The notes below the pieces were generated by a model. It saw nothing but the letters and a program-made list of their open reading frames with translations, did no database searches and was not told where the DNA came from. From assembly GCA_003313425.1 (NCBI GenBank), contig NHZP01000067.1:152898-216897 (forward strand): a DNA stretch of 64,000 nt, in the 5' to 3' direction. Shown here one piece after another: positions 11,270 to 22,543 of the stretch (positions are counted from its first letter, which is position 1; each line of letters opens with the position of its first letter). Origin of the DNA: Pseudopyrenochaeta lycopersici (lineage: Eukaryota; Ascomycota; Dothideomycetes; Pleosporales; Pseudopyrenochaetaceae). The translations under genes and the position numbers were made by a program.

Positions 11270-11960
11270 TTACTAATATAATATAATCTTTAAGAAGACT
11301 TAGTTAGAGAGTATTAAAGGCGTTATTAACATAGAGAAGAAACTTCTATACTTAAACGTATATAAAGTTACTATACGCAGTATAGATAAAGCTATAGTAA
11401 GACTTAAATCTTTACTATAAGCCTAAGAGATATTAAGAAAGTACTATACCTAAAGGTCTAGAAAATACTATAAAAAATATATAATACCCTACTAGCTTAT
11501 ATATAACTTTATCTAAAGATATTCTTACCTAAGAAAGAAAATAAGCTACTCTTATAGTAAGGCTTATAATAAGACTACGTAATAGAGTTAGAAGAGAAGG
11601 ATAGATAGAAGCTAGAGATACTATACAAACCTCTCTACGTAATATTAAGAGATAAACTCTTAGTACTAAGGAAGACGCTATTAGACCTCCTAGATAAAGG
11701 GTTTATCTATGTAAGTAGCTTACTAGCAGCCTTACTTATACTATTTATATATAAGCTAAGAGAAAGACTATAATTCTATGTAGACTATAGAGCTCTTAAC
11801 GCCCTAACTAAGAAGAACTGTTACCTACTACCTTTTATACGTAAGACGTTAAACTAAATTAGATAAGCTATATAGTATACTAAGCTAGATATTACTATAG
11901 TATTCTATAAGATAAAGATAAGTAAAGGATTAGAATAGATAACTAGGTTTTAAATATAAT
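11270..11960 (+). pseudogene. Gypsy reverse transcriptase fragment, 5' part
   Basis: Plus-strand remnant of a second Gypsy family. From about 11480 the frame reads as the start of RT: a segment like YVIELEEKD, then RDKLLVLRK, LLDLLDKGFIYVSS, and the hallmark FYVDYRALNALTKKNCY, followed by KLDIT where family members have KLDI. Stops are mostly TAG/TAA from Gln codons. It is cut at 11960 by the Copia element; the frame resumes after 17226. Upstream (11270-11480) is probably protease or spacer and is not recognisable. Confidence 0.85.
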
Positions 11961-12154
11961 TGTCAGATGAAATGCTAAAATGCGTTTTTCAGAATTGATG
12001 ATTGCGATAAATCGATTGTGTGTTAATCATAATTGTCTTCATTGTTTTTTCTCCTGTGTTCTCTTGCCCTTTATACTTCTAGGACTTCCGTCGTATTAGC
12101 CCTACTATATTACCTACTACTAACATCGCCTAGTAGAGTAGCATGTATCTAACA
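11961..12154 (-). repeat. 3' LTR of Copia element 1
   Basis: 194-bp direct repeat of 17033-17226. It carries extra C-to-T and G-to-A changes in its right half compared with the partner (for example CTTCTAGG for CTTCCGGG). Confidence 0.93.
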
Positions 12155-12159
12155 TACCC

Positions 12160-15100
12160 CCTCAGCTTAAAAACCGTTTTAAGCTAGACAAGAACTGCTT
12201 ATATTGTCTTCTAATAAGCCTAGAGCTCGTATGCAAGAAGCGTTGATTACTGTCTAGCTACGCCTGCTTAATCTCTATCTTCTTAATTTAGCTTTAGATC
12301 TCTTTAAGGTGCGCTGCTGTTAGATCTTTGCTTCCTGTGCGCTCTATAAGGCCTATTTAGCTTTAAAACTGTGCCTATTTATTAGCTAGGAGCGCCTTTA
12401 TAAAGCTATTAGCTAACATATTAGCTAATTAGACATAGATGACCTGAATACTTCTTCTTAACACTTCTTGTCTTAGCTAATAATTGTGAATGTCTACATG
12501 CTAGAGCTTAGTTTGTAATCGTGAGACCTCTTTATTAATTAGCTAGATAGTTTAAGTGTTATTATATTGTATTATAATTATGTCCTTAGGCAGTTTGATT
12601 TGCAGTTCCTTAAGTAGTTATAATATAAATATAGCTTCTTTTATAACTTGTGATAGCGCAAGAAGCTTAGCTTCTGTCGTTAAGGTTGTGACTGTATCTT
12701 ACTTGCTTACTTTCTAAGTAATTAGGCTACTAAACAACTTAATTGTATATCCCTGCGAGCTCTTTCTGTTTAGTATGTTATTAGTGAAAGAGGCGTCGCT
12801 CGCGACTTCTAGTTAACTATCTCCGCTAAGCTTGAGCGCTCGATTTCTGGTGCTCTGCAGGTAGAGGAGAACTTGATTAGCTGTATCATAATGCTCCTGT
12901 CCTGGATTTATTAGAAAGCGTGCTAGTCGTGACGTCGCGAATGCAATGTCTAGATGAGTAGTTATAGCTGCAAACATTAGAGATCTAATCTTTCGCTGGT
13001 ACCTGTTGATTTCTGAAAGAGTAGCTAGGCCTTCCTAAGGCTTAAGTTTAATGGCCGCTATTGGAGTGTCGTGTTAGATGTCCTTTCTGTTAACTAAATG
13101 GCTGATCTTGTCCGCGTATGCTGCTTGTGATAGCTAGATCTTGCGCTGCTCTTAGCTCCTGATGACTTTAACTCTAAGAAACTATTAAAGATTATCTCTG
13201 CTAGTTATTAAGTACTTGTCTCTAAGATGTTAGATTGCCTACTAGGCTTTAGTCTCCTTCTGCTTACTGTATGTAAGAATGATATTGTTAACATAGAAGA
13301 ATATGATAATTCCGTCTTTAATTAGGCAGTATAGCTCGTGAGGGACGCTTTAAAAGCCTAGTTTCTTAAAGGTTGATGTGAATTCCTTCTGCTAGAGGAC
13401 TGGTGATATTTGGAGCCTATATAAAGCTTTGTTAACTTGCAGTACTGTCCTAGGCTTCTGATAGCTATGTGGCATTCTTATATAGATCTCTTGGTCTATT
13501 GCTGTATGAATAAAAGCATTTGTGACGTCGTACTGTTTAAGCTTAAGATTGAAATGAGCAGCAATTGCTATTAGCATTTAAAACGAACGGCTCGCAAGAG
13601 TAGCTGTATAGGTTTCCTAAGAAGTAATATTTCTCTGTTAGTCTCCTTAGACGACTAATTGCGCCTTACAGCTCTTAAAGCGATAGTCTTTGTTAAGCTT
13701 GTAGGTGTACACCTACATGTAGTCTAAGATCTGTTAACCCTTTACTTTTACTTTCTTTGCGGGCACTTTAGACTATAATTTTATGTGCTTATAACTCTTA
13801 AGATGCTCTCTCTAGGCTTCCTTTTAGTAGTCTCTAAGTAGATGTTCTTCTACCTGCCTTTAGGTTGACGGTGGCGGTGGAAGTTAGTTAAGATGAGGCC
13901 TTAGTCCTTGTGCTAGCATTTGTTTTATTTAAGCTTTATCTACTGGCCTGCCTTCGTACGTTCTAATGTTCCTAGCCTGTGTCTTAGCTATAAATGCGGC
14001 CTTCTATAGGATAGTCTTTGATAAGGTATCTGAGTCTTAAGTGTCTTCTTAATAAGCGCCTGCTAGCAGATGCGTAAGCAGCGCTACTGGCGGTGGAGTT
14101 GCTGGTGGCGTAGGATAGGTGTACCCTGTCTTCCTTCCTTAGTAGTATCCTGGGCTATTATATTCTTAGGTTAGCTTAGTATCTTATGTTGCATTATCTT
14201 TAAAGAACGTTTTAGTCTCTAGTTGATCGTGGGTAGGTTCTGGAAGCTTAGCGGACCTTACTTATGTAGCTATCTTGTTTAAGGTGCTGTGCATGAGATT
14301 GTCTATAATGTCTTCTGTCTTCTTGTTAAATATTATGTCTTTGTTAAACACTACGTCTTAAGTGCTGATTACCTTGCCTATAGTTAGAATCTAGATCTTG
14401 TAGATATTAGATAACTAATATCTAACTAGGTATCTAATCTAAGCTCGCGGATTAAGACGTTGGAGTCGTAATTTACCTTAAAGAGTGTTATTAGTTAAGG
14501 TAAAGGCTTTGCAGCTATATGCTTTTAGGTGTACTAGGTTTGGTTTTTAAGGTGTTGTGGCGATACCGTTTTGGAGAGCTGTAAATGTGAAGAAGACTTT
14601 GTACAGTAACTTCTAATAATTTAAGTAGTTTGGCGTTCGATTGTATAGATACACTGCTGCTTATGTAATCTCTAGCTATAGCTTCTATAGTAAGTTTGCG
14701 TCTAGCCTTATCACGCAAGATTTATCTTTAACTACACCCCCTGAGCGTTTAGCACTACTATTTTGTGCTTAGGTATCTAGAGCTAAAGGCTTAAGTTGTA
14801 TTGCTTGCGTGGTATACTATAGTGCTACCTCTGGCTTCGTAGTTGCAATCTCGCCGTTATATTTAATTACTTTAACAGTAATGTTGTACTGCTTCTTTAG
14901 GAACTGGACAATAATATCTAGTAACCTAATAATTAACTTCCTAAGTTAATTGTCCTTAAAGTAAAAGTCCTATATAAAACTAGAGTATTAATTAGTAACA
15001 AGCATTTAACTCTTCTCTTTTGTTAAGCTTCCCTCCTTATAAGAATAGAAGTTAATAGCTAGTCTTTCTCTAGGGCCTTCGTAGTTTGATCGAGACGCGT

Positions 15101-16950
15101 GTTGTATTTAATGCTTAGTTTTAGCTCTTCCGCACGCGTTGCACTTAACTGTTGTAACTCCCTTAATGCGCACTCCCTTAGATTGCTAGACTAGGTGTTC
15201 GATGGCTGCTGGCCCTGGATGTCCTATGCGTTTATGCTAGCGCATCGCATTAGCTTTCTGTGGTGCTTGCTTCGCTTAAGAATTAATTGTTCTTGTGTGA
15301 AAGACTGCCTAGATTTTGTCTTGTTGCTTAAGTATCTATTGTCTATATGCTTCTTTTAGGGATGCGATTGTTGAGTTGTCTTACCTCTTGAGAGTCGTAG
15401 GCTTATTCTTATTGTCCTACTACACGCCTTGTTGCCTAAGCAGCCTAAATAATACTAGATTATATAGGATTTCTGGACACTATGCTACATTATTTAGCAC
15501 GAGCCTTGTTAGTCTATATAGCCCTCTTAGGTTAAGCTACACTATTCTATATCCTTGTATCTAAATTTATATATTCCTAGCTAATATAAAATCTACCTTA
15601 GCAAGAGGACGCAGGTTTTAAAGTTAAGTTTAGTCGTTTATAACGTAGATCGTTAAGCCTAAGTTAAGGATAAAGGATTATCTTAGTAGGTAGTCTAAAT
15701 ACTTAGCTTAGAAAGATATAGTAATAAACGCAGTACTAATTATTATAATCTTCTAACCTTTAAGTTAGTTAGCAGATATCTTAGGCGTAGGAGTGTAAGA
15801 GTTCTTAAAGCTTAGTGTTTGTGTTCGTTATCTTTTTAATGCCCTTACTTATTCCTATATATTAGGATTATATTATAGGCGTAGCTTTACTAGCTCTAAT
15901 ATTAATTCTCTTAGCTTAAACTAGTCTAGGGCATTGTTATTATTAATATAGAGGCAGTTAGTAAGAAGATAGCGTAGTCTATAAGTAGGGTATTTTATGC
16001 CTCTAGCTGCCGCTTTATCTTAATTCTAAGACTGCTTAGATATAGTTAAATAACTAGCTAGGCGTTTTTTTAATGAGGACTTCCTCCTTAACCCCTGTTT
16101 AGGTTAGTTAGATAATGCGCTATTAGGCATAAGAGAGGCGTCCCTGTCTGTGTCCTAGGTAGATTTACTACTGCTAGCGAGATATGAAGCTTTACTTACA
16201 GTAAAAGCGCTCTTCTACTGTCTCCCTTTTAGGTAGTATAAGCTTATGTGATCTTAGAAGCGTTTTATTATTTCTTTTTAATTTATTCCTAGCTTGCGTC
16301 TTTCTTAGTCTTAGAATAATGGCACCTAGTTAGGGCTGACCTTGCTAACTGCGTTTAGGAAATCTTGTATTACATAATTAAGTTTTTAGACTTCTCTAAT
16401 TTGTTTAGTCTCTGTGATAGTTGCTGCGTGATTGTACTTAGTTAGCTAGCTGTCCTAATGCGTTAGTTGTCTTATTGGCTTTAAGGCTGTAATGTATTAA
16501 TCCTGAGCGCGCAGTTACTCTTCCTTATCGTCGATACTAACAGTGCTCTTTAAAGTAGCTACCTATTCTTAGATTAAGAGCTTTAGTCTGCAGCACGTCT
16601 TCTTTAGGTAGATAGAGACTGTTGCTCGAATGTAGACTGACAGCTTGTCTAACCTTGCATCTTTGTCTTTGTAGTTTGTTACTGCAACTTTGTACGAGTT
16701 AAGTCGCGTCTTATAGTAATTAATATTAGTTTTAAATACAGTTTGTCTACTGTTTGTTAAATCAGATGGATTTGCTAGAGGTTAGTCTCTAATCGCCGCG
16801 CGTTTCTCATAAATTTCGATATTTGGCTTGGTTGGAGGGGTTGGCTCTGTCTTCAGCACAGCATCGCTCGTAGGGTTGATGAGGTGCCACACCCTAAGTA
16901 ATAGGCATCTGGCTTCTAGCTGCTCGTACTAAGGCTTCTAGCTTATATAA
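12160..16950 (-). pseudogene. Copia gag-pol, RIP-broken
   Basis: Minus-strand polyprotein remnant. The clearest block is an open frame at 13392-13577 with KQYDVTNAFIHTAIDQEIYI and then MPHSYQ, the Copia RT segment usually written as DVxxAFL...EIYMxQP. Near 14300-14370 the junction between integrase and RT reads like VVFNKDIIFN, also Copia-typical. Domain order on the minus strand is gag, protease, integrase, RT, RNase H, which fits the Copia layout. Stops occur throughout except in short less mutated patches such as 16760-16880. Confidence 0.85.
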
Positions 16951-17032
16951 TCTGTGAGGATAATGTCGGAATCGCGGTTTATTGGTTGTGCTATTGCTTC
17001 TCGCGTAAGGTTGAGGCAGTGAGACTCTTAAT

Positions 17033-17226
17033 TGTCAGATGAAATGCTAAAATGCGTTTTTTAGAATTGATGATTGCGATAAATCGATTGTGTGTTAATT
17101 ATAATTGTCTTTATTGTTTTTTCTCTTGTGTTCTCTTGCCCTTTATACTTCCGGGACTTCCGTCGTATCGGCCCTACTATATTGCCTACTACTGACATCG
17201 CCTAGTAGAGTAGCGTGTATCTGACA
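17033..17226 (-). repeat. 5' LTR of Copia element 1
   Basis: 194-bp partner of 11961-12154. Its outer end is less RIPped and keeps the terminal CTGACA. It is followed directly by the duplicated ATAAT. Confidence 0.93.
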
Positions 17227-17340
17227 ATAATTTAGATTATATAAGTAGCTAGTAACGCTCTTTAGCTTAGTAAATATACTAAGTACTTTCTAGAGGTATA
17301 TTAACTAGGCCCTATAAGACTTCTTAAATAACTTTACCTG
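17227..17340 (+). pseudogene. Gypsy reverse transcriptase fragment, continuation
   Basis: This 114-bp piece continues the RT frame broken at 11960. It reads approximately FRLYKxLVTLFSLVNILSTFQ and then RYINQAL and DFLNNFT, matching the RT block FGLxExLVxPFGLxNAPxTFQxYIN. It ends where Copia element 2 begins at 17341. The expected catalytic YxDD block is not visible after that element's far end at 22538. Confidence 0.85.
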
Positions 17341-17546
17341 TGTCAGATTCAAGGACTATTTAGCTTAATCTTTGATGAATTTTAATGATGAACGTGGTTA
17401 ATTAATTCTGTGTTCTCTCCGTTTTCTGCTTTTGTGTGCCCCTCTGCCAAGTAGTTACACCTAAGAGTTTGTGCTACTATCTAGGATCTCGCAACTTAGA
17501 GATCGACACGTGACATCTAATACCCTATTAGGCTTTACATCTAACA
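17341..17546 (-). repeat. 3' LTR of Copia element 2
   Basis: 206-bp direct repeat of 22333-22538, ending CATCTAACA, a C-to-T/G-to-A mutated form of CATCTGACA. Confidence 0.93.
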
Positions 17547-17549
17547 CAC

Positions 17550-20500
17550 CCCCTTACCTTAAATAACTGTGTAAGCTAGATAACTAGTTATAAGCCCCTT
17601 ATATAATTATAAGGTCCTTAAGTTGTCTCTAGATCTCTTTAAGTAGTGCTTCTTTTATTACCTCGTAGTTTCTTACTTCTACTAGTCTAAGTTATTTTAA
17701 GAAGTTATTCTATTTATTATAGGGCAATGCCTTTGTAAGCCTGTCCGCGATTATTTTAGTTAAATATACATACTCTATTTTTATCTTTCCTAATAAAACC
17801 TCTTATCTAAGCTAATAATTATAGATATTAACATAGCGAAGCTTAGTCTAGAGCTTTAAAACTTCCGCAGTTACTAGCTAGATTGTTTAAGTATTATTGC
17901 ACTAAATTGTTATTGTAGGTAACAGTAGCTTAACTTCTAGTTCTTCTAGCAGTTGCGTTGTAAAGATCGCTTCTTTAGCTACTTATAACAGTGCTAGTAA
18001 TTTAGCTTCAGTCGTTAATGTAGTTACTATATCTTGTTTATTTACTTTCTATGCGATCAGCCTATTAAACAACTTAATTGCATATCCTTAAGAGCTTTTC
18101 CTATCTAAGGTGTTGTTAGCAAATAAGGCGTCGCTTGCGACTTATAGGTGATTGCCTCCTCTAAGTTATAGTGCTCGCGACTTTATCTTATTAAGGTACA
18201 GTAGTACTCTATTAGCGGCATCGTAGTGCTCTTTGCTAGGGTTTAATAGGAATCGTGCTAGTCTTAATGTAGCAAAAGCAATATCAGGCCTCGTTGTGAC
18301 TGCTGCGTATAGTAGTAAACTAACTTTGCGTTAATACTTGTTAACTTCAGATAGTATTACTATTCCTAAGCGCGGCTTTAGTTCAACTGTACTTATTAGT
18401 GTGTCGTGTCAACAATTCTAATTGTTAACTAAACGGCTTATCTTCTCAGCGTATGCAGCTTAAGAGAGATAGATAAGTTGTTAATCTCGCTTTTGGATGA
18501 CCTCAACTCCTAGAAACTACTACAGGTCGTTACCACCTGTCGTTGTGTACTTTCTTATAAGCAGCTTGACCGCTTATTCTACTTCTGTAGTCTTTAACTT
18601 GTAATATGCAAGAATAATATTATCTACGTAGAAGAAGATAATAAGTCTATCTTTAATTATATAGTATAGCTTATATAGTACTTCTATAAATCCTAGGGCT
18701 TTAAGGGCTATTATAAACTCCTTTTACTATAGTAAGGGTAATATTTAGAGCCTGTATAACGCCTTCTAAACTTAGAGGATTGTGCCTTTCCTGTAATATC
18801 CGCGCGGCATCTTTATATATACTTCTTAGTCTATAGTCGCATGTATAAATACGTTTATTACGTTATATTACTTTAGTTTAAGATTATACTTAGCTATAAT
18901 TGCTATTAGTATTTAAAAGGACCTGCTTACTAACGTAGCAGCATATATATCTTACGTTGTAATATGTTACTGTTAGTCTCCTTAGACTACGAGTCGTGCT
19001 TTGCACTTAAGAAATTAATTATGCTTATTTAGCTTATATATGTACACCTACATACAGTTAAGGATTTGTTGTCCTGCGGCCTTAATTAGCTTAAGCGGGA
19101 CCTCTGTCTACGACTTTATTTGTCTATAGCTTTTAAGGTGCACTTATTCTGCCTCCTTAAATAGCTCTCCTATAGGATAGTATTTAAGGTTAGTATACAG
19201 CGTAGGTAGTAGTAGAAGTTAGCTTTAGTGGATTTTTACGCCTTTAGCGAGCATCCTTTTTATCTAAGCCTTATTAATAACTTTCCCTCTATAGTTCCCT
19301 ACGTTGCCTACCTAGGTGCTAGCTATAAAGGCGGCTACCTAAGGAATTAGTTTTAATAAGTATAAGTTTATGTTAGCTGCCTGCGCACCTGCTATTAGAC
19401 TTGTAAGGAGTGCAGCTAGTAGTAGCGTAGATAGAGGAGTTAGGTATGTGTCCCTAATTCTCCTTCTGCGATAGTATCTTAGTAGATCTTCCTCTTTAGA
19501 GTTATTAGTGTCCTTAACTATATTATTTTTATAAAAGGACTTAGTCTCTAGTTAATAGACTAGAGCAGGAAGCTCTATTATCCTTATATAGGTTACAATT
19601 TCTTACAGCGTACTGTGCATAAGGTTATCTATTAGGTCTTCAGTTTTACTATTAAACACTGTTTGCTCGTTAAATATAACATCTCGTGTGCTTATTACTT
19701 TTGCAAGAGATAGGATCTAAATTTAATAGATGTTTAAGGATCGATAGCTAACTAAGTAGCTAACCCAGGCTTTCGGATCCAGCCGTTAAAGTCGTAATTT
19801 ACCTTAGTAAGTATCGTCTGTCATTACGAATGCTTTGCAGCCATAGGCTTTTAAATAAGCGAGATTTAGCTTCTTAGATATCATAACAACTCTATTATTA
19901 AGTGCAACTCTTATAAAGAAGACCTCGTACGGTGTCTTCTAGTTGTTTGCATAATTTAGTGTTTAATTATATAGGTACACCCTAGCTTAAGTAATTTCAG
20001 GCTATAGCTCCTAGGATAGGTTAGCATCGAGGCGCATAGCACGCGATTTCTCCTTATTCACACCCCCTAAGCGTTTAGCACCTCTATTCTAATCTTATGT
20101 ATCTAGGGCAGAAGGCTTAATAGTTATCCCTTGTAATGCTAACTAGCGTTCTACTTCTAGCTTAACTGTCGTAATTTTATTATCTAACTTAATAACTTTA
20201 ATTACGATGTTAAACTAGTTCTTTATAAATAGAATAAAGTTTAAAAGAGTCTTAATTATTAATTTAGCGGGATGATTGTCTGTAAAATAGAAGTCCTATT
20301 ACATACTAAAGAACCTATCTATAATAAGCATTTGACTCTTCTCCTTTATTATGCTTTATGTTTTATATATATAGAAATTAATAGCTAGTCTTTTACTAGG
20401 TCCATCTTTATAGGTTTGTAGTGCTCTTCTAATTTAGCGTCAGGACTTAGATCTCTTATAAGAGTTGCACTCTACTATAGTAATGCCTTTTATCCGCACC

Positions 20501-22320
20501 CCCTAAGCTTGCGAAACGAGGTGCTTAACAGCAACTGGCCCTAGATAGCCTAATTACTTATACTAGAGCAAGGCTAATACCTTTTATGCAGCTCTTTCTA
20601 TTCGTAACGTTGTCTTATGTGTATAGTTAGAAGCCTAGTGTATTAGTTAATACTTAATCACCTATTAGCTATAAATCTTAGTAAGACTTCCTATAATCGT
20701 TCCGTCTACTTTTCTAAGTATAGTTAGTTTAATTTTAGTATCCTACTATATACCTTTCTGCCTTAATAATTAGAATAATACTAGATTACAGTATAGGTTA
20801 GGGCACAGAGCTACGTCGTGTAACGTTAGTCTGTTAATTCCTTGCCGCCCTGTAAGAGTCAGCTTAATTAAGCTATACCCCTTAACCTATATCTTCGTAT
20901 TACCTACCTATATAAAGTCTCTATATATAGGTAGTCTGAAGTTGTAGAGTCTATCAGGGTTGTTCGTCACATAATAGGTTAAACCTAAGTTAAGGATAAA
21001 TAAATGTCTCAATAGGTAATTATTAAAGTTAGTTCTAAATAACGCTAAGACGAAGGCGGCATCTATCCTTATAATACTTTGTCCTTCTAGTTAATTATCT
21101 AGCACCTCTAGAGTAGGAGTATGTAAGTTTTTTATAATTAGTGTGTTTAAACAGGGTTTACTTTGCCCTCGTAAGAGGCCCTAGAACTTAGGATCTTACT
21201 CTTACTTTATCCTTACGTAGTTCTCTAGTATAGGTTTTAGTTTAAACTATTCTAGCGCCTTATTAGGGTGTACATAGTAACACTCCTTAAGTAAATAGCG
21301 CATCTCGCATGCTAGGTACTTAGAGCTTCTAACTTTACTAGATAGCTCCTAGTCTAAGGATAATCTCTTCGTCTCCTTCTAACTACGTTAATCTTAGAGT
21401 CTACCCCGCCTTTGTAGATTTAGAGCACTAGGTTTATAGAGGTTTTCCTTCTTATTTTCCTGTGTGCTTTCTAAATTATCCGCGTAAAACGCTAAGTTAT
21501 CTAACACTGCATATGCGCTTTTATGTCTGCCTGTTTTTTAAGGCTTTATTATAACTATATAGTCTCTAAACTGCTTTATTATCTCGCAGCGTGTAATACT
21601 AGAAGTAAATTAACTAGTATCCTAAAATAAGGTAGCCTATATAGGTGCTACATTCTATACTATAACTACAAAGTCTTTAGTAACTAAGTTTATATCCTTT
21701 ACCTTAGCAACTCTTTTTACCTCTGCTTATATTACAGCTTAATTATAATTAGTAAGCTACAGATCTTAGTTAGCTGTATTTCTTATTAGCTTTAGCAATT
21801 CGAGGTATTAGTCTCGCGCGCGTTCGTGTTTAATTCGCTTATCTATGCTAACTGTGTCTATAAGGTTCTTAATCCATTCACGCGGGTTTTACCTTGTCTT
21901 ACAGCATATTTCCTGTAGGTAAGGTAAGATAGTAGATTATATAAAGATTGTAATCTCTCTAATAGCCTTCTGCTCATCTAAGTATTTCCTTTCTTAATTC
22001 TTATAGTTTTTATTCCTTATCTTAAAGTACTCTATATCTTATTTAAGAGCGGTTATCCTAGACTTAGCGAGGTTAGCTATTAATTAAGGTCTAATGTTAG
22101 CCCTTTAAGGCGTGTAATTAGCGACGTTTGGAGCCTCTAGAGGTTTAGGTTCTTTAAGGAATACGAGAATAGATTCTAGATTAACTTTATGCTATATTCT
22201 GTACGCGTCGCACCTTGCTAATAGCTGTGCCTTCTATTTTATAAAATTAAGTTGGCTGGTAAGGACTACAGTAGGATCGCGTTAGGTTAGGTAGGCTATT
22301 ATTATATTAATTAAGGCAGT
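17550..22320 (-). pseudogene. Copia gag-pol, RIP-broken
   Basis: Minus-strand polyprotein remnant with the same organisation as in Copia element 1. The integrase-RT linker around 19640-19700 reads like VISTRDVIFNEQTVFN, and the RT segment around 18780-18900 aligns by position and words with that of element 1. Frequent stops and TA enrichment show that it is inactive. Confidence 0.8.
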
Positions 22321-22332
22321 AAGACTCTTAAT

Positions 22333-22538
22333 TATCAGATTTAAGGACTATTTAGCTTAATCTTTAATGAATTTTGATGATAAACGTGGTTGATTAATTC
22401 TGTGTTCTCTCTGTTTTCTGCTTTTGTGTGCCCCTCTGCTAAGTAGTTACACCTAAGAGTTTGTGCTACCATCTAGGATCTCGCAACTTGGAGATCGACA
22501 CGTGACATCTAACACCCTATCGGGCTTTACATCTGACA
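22333..22538 (-). repeat. 5' LTR of Copia element 2
   Basis: 206-bp partner of 17341-17546. Its first bases are TATCAG rather than TGTCAG, a G-to-A change. It is followed by the duplicated ACCTG. Confidence 0.93.
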
Positions 22539-22543
22539 ACCTG

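Larger units (their letters stand above)
11961..17226 (-). mobile_element. Complete Ty1/Copia element 1, nested in Gypsy RT
   Basis: Bounded by 194-bp LTRs (11961-12154 and 17033-17226) that begin TGTCAGATGA and end ATCTGACA (ATCTAACA in the mutated left copy), with a perfect target duplication ATAAT (11956-11960 and 17227-17231). The pol frame reads on the minus strand. A purine-rich tract (AAGCTGAGGGGGT on the minus strand) lies next to the left LTR as expected for its 3' end, and the primer-binding region lies beside the right LTR. RIP-type stops break every domain, so it cannot be autonomous. Confidence 0.95.
17341..22538 (-). mobile_element. Complete Ty1/Copia element 2
   Basis: Bounded by 206-bp LTRs (17341-17546 and 22333-22538) with ends TGTCAGATTC...ATCTGACA (TATCAG and ATCTAACA in mutated copies) and a perfect target duplication ACCTG (17336-17340 and 22539-22543). 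Orientation is minus: a purine tract (GGTAAGGGGGTG) borders the left LTR, and a primer-binding region nearly identical to that of Copia element 1 borders the right LTR. The LTR ends and internal layout resemble Copia 1, but the LTR bodies differ, so this is a sister family. Confidence 0.95.
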
